Origin: Bacteroidota bacterium
Lineage (GTDB): Bacteria > Bacteroidota > Bacteroidia > Chitinophagales > Chitinophagaceae
Assembly (NCBI GenBank): GCA_030706605.1
Contig: JAUZOE010000030.1
Coordinates: 1-50,645 of the forward strand
Length of the DNA: 50,645 nucleotides
Reading direction: 5' to 3'
Part shown: one piece after another, positions 44,931 through 50,645 of the stretch
How the letters are laid out: each line of letters starts with the position of its first letter
How positions within the stretch are numbered: the first letter of the stretch is position 1
The notes under the pieces: generated by a model
The model's database searches: none
What the model was told of the DNA's origin: nothing
The model's input: the letters and a program-made list of their open reading frames with translations, nothing else
Made by a program: the position numbers and the translations under genes

Positions 44931-46973
44931 TTACCAAACCTGTGCTCTTAAACTATCCGGCAAATACATCTTATCACCTGGCTTTACATGAAAGGCTTTA
45001 TAAAATGCGGGAATATCCGAAAGTGGGTTGTTTACTCTATACATAGCCGGTGAATGGGGGTTGGTCATTATCAGCATTCTTGCAATTTCAGGCCTTGTTT
45101 TAGCTCGCCATATTTCGGCCCATGACATAAAAAACCGCTGATCGGGCGTCAGCCCGTCAATTTTTTTATCAGATTTTCCTTCGGCTGTTTTTTTGAAAGC
45201 AGCATAGGCAATAGTAACCCCTCCAATATCGGCAATGTTTTCGCCCTGCGTTAATTCACCGTTTATATGCAAAGTATCTACTACCAATGAATGATTGTAT
45301 TGGTTCACCACAAGGTCTGTACGCTTTTTGAAATTAGCTGAATCTGAAGGCAACCACCAGTTTTTTAAATTCCCTCGAGCATCAAATTTTCTACCCTGGT
45401 CATCAAACCCATGCGTCATTTCATGGCCCATTGCAGCTCCGATTGCACCATAATTTATGGCGTCATCGCCATTCTTATAAAAGAACGGCGGCTGAAGGAT
45501 ACCAGCAGGGAAATTGATGTCATTTGTGGAGGTATTGTAATAAGCGTTAATGGTGGGAGGCGTCATAAACCACTCTGAACGATCAACCGGCTTGCCAATT
45601 TTATTAATCATGTATTGGTAGGCGAAATGACCGGTATTCTTTAGATTTTGAATAAAATCATTTCTACTGATATCAACAGACGAATAGTCTTTCCATTTAT
45701 CGGGATAGCCGATCTTCTTTGCAAAGGCATTCAGTTTACCGATAGCTTTTTGTTTGGTTAAATCACTCATCCATTTAAAGCTGTCAATTCTTTCTTTATA
45801 GGTTTGTTGTATATTATTTACCAGGTCAAGTATTCTTTGCTTTGCCTCAGGGGGAAAAAATTTCTTTACATATAATTCGCCTAACGCATCGCCCAGTTTT
45901 TCATCGGTTAATTTGGCCATACGCTTCCATCTTGGCTGTAATTCTTTCTGCCCGGTAAGCATTTTTTCTAAATCGAAATTAGCGTTAACAAAAGGCGTAC
46001 TTAAGTAAGGCGCGAAAAAATTTATGTAACGAAATCGTAAATAATTTTTCCAGTCGCTTACCGAAACAGATAAAAGCATATTGTTCAAAGCAGCATAATA
46101 TGCTGGCTGCCCGACCACCACTGAATCTGCTTTTACGCCCAGTGCACCAGGAAGCCAGGACCAATTCATATTTGGCTCCTTCTTACTTAATTCGGCTACT
46201 GCCATCTTATGGTAATTAGCATAAGGATCACGCAGTTCTACAGGCTTTTTCGATGCATTCGCCAAGGCGTATTCTATCTTCATAACAGACGCAGCTTCTG
46301 CAGCCGCCAATGTTGAATCGTCGCCCGAAAGCGTCAATACTTTCGCTATATATTTTGTGTAAGCTTTCCGGATGTTTTGGGTTGAGGAATCCATTTTTGT
46401 ATAATAATCTTTATTGGGAAGCCCTAACCCTCCCTGGTTAAAATACTCCGTCACTACATCACTGTTCTTAGCATCCGGGCCTGCGGAAAAACTAATTAGG
46501 GGAGACAATCCCATGTTATATTCAAATGCAACTTCCTTTAATACATCCCGTGAAGATTGCAGGGTGTTAATACGTTGCATATCAGCCTGCAAAGGCTGAA
46601 AGCCTTTCTGCTCAATAGTTGAAGAATCCATCGCACTGGAATAAAAATCTCCCACTTTTTGGGCATTACTTCCTTTGGCAGCTTTTAGATTGGCGCATGA
46701 ATCGAGGATGAATTTTAGCTCCAGTTGTGTCTTTTGCTGAAGAATAGTGAAGGATCCCCATCTTCCTTCTGATGCAGGGATCTCAGTTTTCTTTATCCAG
46801 CCGCCATTTACATAATGAAAGAAATCATCCTGCGGGCGCACAGTAGAATCAATGCCACTTGTGTCAAGCAAATCACTTTGACCTTTACTCCCGGCACTTT
46901 GATTGCAGGAAGAAATGATCAAAATACAAATTGGCAAATACAAGGTGATTGCCTTTTTTAATGCAAGTTTCAT
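44931..46973 (-). CDS. M13 family metallopeptidase (lipoprotein)
   Basis: The 680-aa PepO/neprilysin-type endopeptidase begins with a lipoprotein signal (ILIISSCNQ, Cys23). The N-terminal helical domain (DDFFHYVNGGWIKKTEIP) is followed by INAYYNTSTNDINFPAGIL, the zinc motif GHEMTHGFDD near 515, and the third ligand in GENIADIGG near 579; the family ending (FHVKPGDKMYLPDSLRAQVW) is complete. It degrades small peptides outside the cytoplasm. It is monocistronic and flanked on both sides by direct copies of an approximately 110-bp palindromic repeat. Confidence 0.95.
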   Translation of the reverse strand: MKLALKKAITLYLPICILIISSCNQSAGSKGQSDLLDTSGIDSTVRPQDDFFHYVNGGWIKKTEIPASEGRWGSFTILQQKTQLELKFILDSCANLKAAKGSNAQKVGDFYSSAMDSSTIEQKGFQPLQADMQRINTLQSSRDVLKEVAFEYNMGLSPLISFSAGPDAKNSDVVTEYFNQGGLGLPNKDYYTKMDSSTQNIRKAYTKYIAKVLTLSGDDSTLAAAEAASVMKIEYALANASKKPVELRDPYANYHKMAVAELSKKEPNMNWSWLPGALGVKADSVVVGQPAYYAALNNMLLSVSVSDWKNYLRFRYINFFAPYLSTPFVNANFDLEKMLTGQKELQPRWKRMAKLTDEKLGDALGELYVKKFFPPEAKQRILDLVNNIQQTYKERIDSFKWMSDLTKQKAIGKLNAFAKKIGYPDKWKDYSSVDISRNDFIQNLKNTGHFAYQYMINKIGKPVDRSEWFMTPPTINAYYNTSTNDINFPAGILQPPFFYKNGDDAINYGAIGAAMGHEMTHGFDDQGRKFDARGNLKNWWLPSDSANFKKRTDLVVNQYNHSLVVDTLHINGELTQGENIADIGGVTIAYAAFKKTAEGKSDKKIDGLTPDQRFFMSWAEIWRAKTRPEIARMLIMTNPHSPAMYRVNNPLSDIPAFYKAFHVKPGDKMYLPDSLRAQVW

Positions 46974-47241
46974 AAAAAAGTTTTGATGTTAGTGTTTAAA
47001 GTGAAACGGCGTTTAACTATTTTTTTTAATATTCTCAGTATCCCAATTTTCTTTTAATGCGACGGTTTTACTCACTTCCCCAAGGTGGTGGCTCTTTCCA
47101 ATAGGATAAAAAATATTCCATTAACCCACATACCAAAACCAAAATGCATAAAGTCATCATTATAATAATAATGATCAACTCTATTTCCCCCTGCCGTGTT
47201 TTCTACTCCCAACTCCGTGGGTTGCAGGGCAAGGCTGCACA
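46974..47241. other. Intergenic region upstream of the M13 gene
   Basis: No convincing gene. The first bases upstream of the M13 start are probably its promoter and leader, A/T-rich and without a clear Shine-Dalgarno site. Confidence 0.4.
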
Positions 47242-47352
47242 GGCGCACTATTCATCCATACTCTAAGATAGTCATTACTATTTAGATTTAACAGCAGTGT
47301 CCTGCTTTGCTTCAAGGCCAGGAGAAGAGAAAACACGTCCTGGGAGGAAGGT
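47242..47352 (+). repeat. Direct repeat, right copy beside the M13 gene
   Basis: The blocks GCGCACTATTCATCCATACT, CTAAGATAGTCAT, TGCTTTGCTTCAAGGCCAGG and CCTGGGAGGA match 44803-44915 in order. Confidence 0.75.
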
Positions 47353-47369
47353 CTATCCCAAATGAAATG

Positions 47370-47400
47370 AAGTTGCCAACCTTTGGAAGATTGGCAACTT
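47370..47400 (-). terminator. Hairpin after the CHRD gene
   Basis: AAGTTGCCAA (47370-47379) and TTGGCAACTT (47391-47400) form a perfect 10-bp stem with an 11-base loop, about 70 bases past the CHRD stop. The T-tract is weak on the minus strand, so a bidirectional or stabilising role is also possible. Confidence 0.5.
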
Positions 47401-47472
47401 TTAAAATTCAAAATAAAAATGCTGGTTATTTCTTTGTTTACGTATATCCCTGTTAGAGATAAAATGGAATAT

Positions 47473-47949
47473 CTATTTTTTAAGAATTAATTGTGCACGC
47501 AATTCACCAGCGGGATAAGAAGTACTATGAATATTCACATAATAAGAACCCGCTTTTAAATCCGCTTCCTGCTCTGTAGTTAAAGGTTGAGAAACAAAAT
47601 TAAATTCCTGGTCAGTGCTGCCTTTCGGAAGATCTGTAAAAGGAATGACTACGGGACCGCTCACCCCTACTTCACCTTTATGAATGTGCCCCATGATTGT
47701 AGTATCACCTTTGTTGCCAAGGCTCCATTTTAAATTTAGGGTGATTACCTTGGTTTTTGCATTATAATTTCCATCGAGTGTTCCTGAACCTGTTGTAGTA
47801 ACGGGAGGCGCTTCACTAGACCCCAAAAGCTGCGTTGACTCAAACGCTTGTGTATCGCTGCTATTGCACGAAGCGAAAACCACAGCGGCGCATACAACGG
47901 TTATAAAAAATAATTTGTACTTGTTGATAAACTTAACTGTTTTCATCAT
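47473..47949 (-). CDS. CHRD-domain lipoprotein
   Basis: The 158-aa protein has a signal ending VVFASCNS (Cys28) and one CHRD domain: LLGSSEAPPVTTTGSGTLDG, then IMGHIHKGEVGVSGPVVIPF and a Y-Y-V-N-I-H-S-T motif followed by YPAGELRAQL. CHRD domains occur in chordin and in bacterial surface proteins; the G-H-I-H and N-I-H-T histidines suggest metal binding. The biological role is unknown. It is monocistronic with a downstream hairpin. Confidence 0.92.
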   Translation of the reverse strand: MMKTVKFINKYKLFFITVVCAAVVFASCNSSDTQAFESTQLLGSSEAPPVTTTGSGTLDGNYNAKTKVITLNLKWSLGNKGDTTIMGHIHKGEVGVSGPVVIPFTDLPKGSTDQEFNFVSQPLTTEQEADLKAGSYYVNIHSTSYPAGELRAQLILKK

Positions 47950-48066
47950 ATAATATTTAAAAATTAGGAAATAAATTTTTTACCCACTTATGGAATTTTA
48001 ATATTTCAGGTGTAACCAACCACCACCAGAATCAAGCCAGACATTAGAGTGATGAAGTATTTACTT

Positions 48067-48116
48067 TCCCGTGCCGTGTACTTTTTCTTAGGAACGTCTC
48101 CGGCACGGGACGTTCC
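48067..48116. other. Overlapping hairpins with pseudoknot-like topology
   Basis: TCCCGTGCCG (48067-48076) is complementary to CGGCACGGGA (48101-48110). GGAACGTC (48091-48098) is complementary to GACGTTCC (48109-48116). The second pair encloses part of the first pair's right arm and shares two bases with it, so the stems either compete or form an H-type pseudoknot. No gene is convincing in 47950-48205. Confidence 0.4.
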
Positions 48117-48208
48117 GCTTACAAACGCAACGTCAACTGCGTGAGTTGCTGAGAAGATGGCCTTTTTATTGAATGGCTTTTGAACACTTGTGCTCAACGC
48201 CCTCCAAT

Positions 48209-48236
48209 AAAAAAGCCCTCCACTATCGTGGAAGGC
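48209..48236 (-). terminator. Rho-independent terminator of a displaced tRNA
   Basis: On the minus strand GCCTTCCAC, loop GATA, GTGGAGGGC is followed by six T's. One stem pair is G-U in this direction but C-A on the other strand, so the terminator works on the minus strand. It lies three bases past the tRNA 3' end fragment. Confidence 0.85.
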
Positions 48237-48238
48237 TT

Positions 48239-48256
48239 TGTGCCCGGGACTGGAGT
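48239..48256 (-). other. Attachment site: tRNA 3' end, probably tRNA-Leu
   Basis: The minus strand reads ACTCCAGTCCCGGGCACA. That is the end of a T-loop (ACT), a T-stem 3' arm (CCAGT), an acceptor 3' arm (CCCGGGC) and a discriminator A. The rest of the tRNA is absent, and an integrase gene starts 175 bases on. This is the classic duplicated 3' tRNA end left when an element integrates. The CCCGGGC acceptor suggests a Leu isoacceptor. Confidence 0.7.
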
Positions 48257-48430
48257 AAATTATATTTTATTCCATTTTTTCTTAATCACCTTGTCACCCT
48301 TTACAATCAAGCATTAAAAGGCATTTCAACAATTAATATAAATTAAAAGAAAACAACTGAAAGTAAAATAAAACGTCCCCTGAGACGTCCCCCAGTCAAT
48401 TTTAAATCTATATTTACAAAAATATTAATC

Positions 48431-49657
48431 ATGCCAGATGCAAAATTTGTACTTAAAGAACCTTCCAGCAAAGAAGAAACTTTGATTTATTTATTCTTTC
48501 GTTTCAATAATCAAAGATTAAAATATTCTACAAGTGAGAAAATTAAACCAAAATTCTGGAATTCGGACAAACAGCGTGCCAAGGAAACTAAATCTTTTCC
48601 ATCTCATACCAGCCTTAATGTCACTTTAGATAACCTCTCCACGAATGTAAAAGAGACTTACAGAGACCTTGTAAACTCAAACCGAACCCCTACCCCTTAT
48701 AAACTAAAAGACGCTTTAGATAAGTCATTATTTAAAGAAGAATATGGGCAGAAGACAACATTCCTGAAATTTGTCAATGAACTTTTTAAAGAACCTAATA
48801 GGAAAGCCAATACTTTAAAACAATGGAAACAAACTTTGCGAAAACTTTTAGAGTATAAGAGTTATACAAAAAATGAAGTTGATTTTGACACAATTGATAT
48901 GGATTTTTATAATTCATTTATTCACTTTCTCACTAAAGAGGGCTATACAAAAAATACAATCGGGGGCTTTATAAAAAATGTAAAAATATTTATGAATGAA
49001 GCTGTAGATAGAAACCTTACAAAGAATATGGAATACCGGAATAAGAAATTTAAAATTTTAGAAGAGCAGGTTGATAAAATTTATCTTTCACAAAAAGAAC
49101 TTCAAACCATTTATGATATGAGGCTTGCCGGGATTTATCAACGGTTGGATAAAGTAAGAGATTTATTTATTGTGGCTTGTTATACCGGATTAAGGTTTTC
49201 GGATTTAATTCAGGTAAGATCAGAAAATATCATTAATGATGGCAACCAAATTAAAATCAGAACTGAAAAAACATCTGAACTTGTTATCATCCCACTTCAT
49301 AAACTTGTAAAAAATATTATTACAAAGTATCAAGGCCATTTGCCTTCTGTTATTACTAACCAAAAAATGAATCAGTATTTAAAAGAAATAGGCGAATTAG
49401 CAGAAATTAATGAGACTGTAAAAATTGCTATAACAAGAGGCGGTAAAACTGAAAATGATATATTTAAGAAATGGCAATTAATCACAACTCATACCGCCAG
49501 AAGATCATTTGCCACTAATGCATTTTTAATGGACGTTCCCACAATCTCAATAATGAAAATTACCGGTCATAGAACAGAGAAAAGTTTTATGAAATATATT
49601 CGCATCAGTCAGGAAGAAAACGCAAACAAATTATTAACTCATCCATTTTTTAACTAA
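48431..49657 (+). CDS. Tyrosine site-specific integrase
   Basis: The 408-aa integrase has an arm-binding N-terminus (KEETLIYLFFRFNNQRLKYS), a SAM-like core-binding domain (residues 110-200) and the catalytic domain with Arg in CYTGLRFSDLI, H-x-x-R in THTARRSFAT, His in ITGHRTEKSF and Tyr in MKYIRIS. It fits the Bacteroidota ICE/transposon integrases of the phage_int_SAM_5 type. It sits next to the tRNA-derived attachment site and reads into the element. The next gene starts at its last base, so they are translationally coupled. Confidence 0.95.
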   Translation: MPDAKFVLKEPSSKEETLIYLFFRFNNQRLKYSTSEKIKPKFWNSDKQRAKETKSFPSHTSLNVTLDNLSTNVKETYRDLVNSNRTPTPYKLKDALDKSLFKEEYGQKTTFLKFVNELFKEPNRKANTLKQWKQTLRKLLEYKSYTKNEVDFDTIDMDFYNSFIHFLTKEGYTKNTIGGFIKNVKIFMNEAVDRNLTKNMEYRNKKFKILEEQVDKIYLSQKELQTIYDMRLAGIYQRLDKVRDLFIVACYTGLRFSDLIQVRSENIINDGNQIKIRTEKTSELVIIPLHKLVKNIITKYQGHLPSVITNQKMNQYLKEIGELAEINETVKIAITRGGKTENDIFKKWQLITTHTARRSFATNAFLMDVPTISIMKITGHRTEKSFMKYIRISQEENANKLLTHPFFN

Positions 49658-50082
49658 TGACATTTAAAAAAACTTTTAAACAACATGATCTTAATGCGGT
49701 TATAAAAAAAGTCGAGCAGATGGAAAAGGATATAGCTCCGGCAGAAAACGCAATTGACTCTAAGAATAACAGTATCAAAAAGAATGCTATTACTGTTAAA
49801 CAACAAATATTAATTCTTGATTATTTAGGAGCTTTTGATAAAATAAATTCCGTTGATAACGCTACAAAAAAAGCTGCATTTTTAGAATTACTTCTTAACA
49901 AGAATGAGCAGAATATAAGAACTGAATTAGGGAAGATTTATGAATTAAAAAACTCAGTCTTACCAATTAAGAAAACTAAGATTAAAGAAAATTTGATAAA
50001 AGTCTCTCAAATATTTAGCGATTTAGGATTAAAAAGCATAGTTAAGAAAATTCAAAATGATATTGATAAGTTAGGCCAGTAA
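49657..50082 (+). CDS. Hypothetical protein coupled to the integrase
   Basis: The 141-aa, lysine-rich, all-helical protein shares one base with the integrase stop (TAATG). It has a charged N-terminal half and a helical C-terminal domain (QQILILDYLGAFDKINSVDN, then AAFLELLLNKNEQNIRTELG). Similar small proteins accompany integrases in Bacteroidota islands, but I cannot name a family. A role as a recombination or regulatory accessory factor is inferred only from coupling. There are no membrane segments. Confidence 0.7.
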   Translation: MTFKKTFKQHDLNAVIKKVEQMEKDIAPAENAIDSKNNSIKKNAITVKQQILILDYLGAFDKINSVDNATKKAAFLELLLNKNEQNIRTELGKIYELKNSVLPIKKTKIKENLIKVSQIFSDLGLKSIVKKIQNDIDKLGQ

Positions 50083-50199
50083 AGCCTTCTAAAAATTGTA
50101 GTACTACTCTTTAAAAGTTGTAGTACTCCTTACCCTACTACACGGCCAATTTCGAACTTTTATTTGCATCACCCTACCAAAAAAAAAGGGTATGTAAAT

Positions 50200-50511
50200 A
50201 TGGAAAAAATATTATTAAATGGAATTAGTATCAATGAACTGTTAGACAAGATTGGGCAGTTAATTGAAAACAAGATTGGGCAAAATAACAATCAGCCACA
50301 GAAACAAGATCAATCAAAATTTATCTCCCGGAAAGAAGTAGCGAAACTTCTTAAAATTTCTCTCCCCACTTTAAACGATTGGACTAAGTCAGGGCTGTTA
50401 AATTCTTACCGTATCGGAACAAGAGTTTTATATAAACCTGATGAAGTAGAACAATCACTCACGCAAAGGAACTTCACTAAATTTAGAAAAGGAGGTAATC
50501 ATGGCGCATAA
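50200..50511 (+). CDS. Helix-turn-helix (excisionase-like) DNA-binding protein
   Basis: From ATG 50200 the protein is 103 aa. A coiled N-terminal helix (ISINELLDKIGQLIENKIGQ) precedes an HTH_17/MerR-like domain: ISRKEVAKLLKISLPTLNDW, then a K-S-G-L-L-N segment and RIGTRVLYKPDEVEQSL. This is the excisionase/DNA-binding fold common next to Bacteroidota integrases; it probably controls excision or element transcription. An earlier start at 50164 is possible but lacks support. Confidence 0.88.
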   Translation: MEKILLNGISINELLDKIGQLIENKIGQNNNQPQKQDQSKFISRKEVAKLLKISLPTLNDWTKSGLLNSYRIGTRVLYKPDEVEQSLTQRNFTKFRKGGNHGA

Positions 50512-50645
50512 AAATGATTACTCTGTGATAGTATATTTTGAAAATACTACTCCTAAAAAATGGCAGTTCGTTCACACGTTAAATAGTTTTTCAAAGTTCT
50601 TGGATTCTAAACATCCAACTTGGAAATATTTTAATGTCTATGAAA
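50501..50645 (+). CDS. Partial gene at the window edge
   Basis: An open frame from ATG 50501 (MAHKNDYSVIVYFENTTPKK) runs off the window after 48 codons. It overlaps the HTH gene by 11 bases. A perfect Shine-Dalgarno, AAAGGAGGT, sits four bases before the start, unusual for Bacteroidota chromosomes but common on mobile elements. Function unknown; the visible part is soluble and aromatic. Confidence 0.7.
   Translation, partial: MAHKNDYSVIVYFENTTPKKWQFVHTLNSFSKFLDSKHPTWKYFNVYE

Noticed and set aside
48006-48197. 63-codon minus-strand frame
   Set aside because: It covers the overlapping hairpins and has no recognisable protein features.

Overview
The window looks like a chromosome segment from a Bacteroidota bacterium, most likely in the Chitinophagaceae. 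The evidence is low GC, A-rich leaders with few Shine-Dalgarno sites, promoters with a TTTG-type -7 box, and a typical gene set (YaiO barrel, UpxY antiterminator, HEAT protein, M13 lipoprotein, CHRD protein, DUF6544-like protein). The family placement is an inference from gene content.

Layout. (1) 1-2.4 kb: hairpin repeats, then an agmatine-to-putrescine pair (aguA, aguB). (2) 2.6-9.0 kb: an AT-rich accessory island with a 42-bp minisatellite, an unknown gene followed by an attC-like fold, a Gabija anti-phage pair (gajA/gajB), an IS110 element with a strong candidate bridge-RNA hairpin, and a remnant of a REP-type transposase. (3) 9.1-12.4 kb: a GDPD lipoprotein, then small genes separated by palindromic repeats (a GIY-YIG-like gene, a two-helix membrane protein, a frameshifted FemAB gene). 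(4) 12.6-23.5 kb: a probable exopolysaccharide locus. It has a TPR + beta-barrel exporter (YaiO type), a four-gene minus-strand operon (hybrid kinase, receiver, HEAT protein, and a 1146-aa fusion of a processive GT2 synthase to an LtaS-type phosphotransferase) and a UpxY antiterminator. (5) 22-35.7 kb: a stress/dormancy cluster with SHOCT protein, CsbD, Na+/H+ antiporter, Zn alcohol dehydrogenase, PPK2, truncated acetate kinase, HPF, an eRF1-like protein, class I aldolase and phosphoglucomutase. (6) 35.7-44.4 kb: a giant cyclic beta-1,2-glucan synthase, 17 bases after phosphoglucomutase. (7) 44.4-48.2 kb: dispersed repeats, an M13 peptidase and a CHRD lipoprotein. (8) 48.24 kb to the end: the left end of an integrative element whose boundary is an 18-bp tRNA 3' end followed by the tRNA's terminator. 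It carries a tyrosine integrase, a small unknown gene, a helix-turn-helix protein and a gene cut by the window edge.

The most interesting signal is a promoter architecture repeated five times in region 5: GTGTGAATnATATAAC, then TATAACA 31 bases on, then a TTTGCA-like -7 box 62 bases on, with the spacing kept exactly. It lies before two SHOCT copies (one dead), CsbD (minus strand), the alcohol dehydrogenase and HPF, which points to an undescribed dormancy or low-oxygen regulon. Several genes in this region are broken or doubtful: an AraC remnant, one SHOCT copy, a CsbD gene with ATA where its ATG should be, truncated ackA, frameshifted aldolase, and a phosphoglucomutase split at an A10 tract that forms a canonical -1 slippery site. 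This is either regulon decay or, for the simple indels, assembly error.
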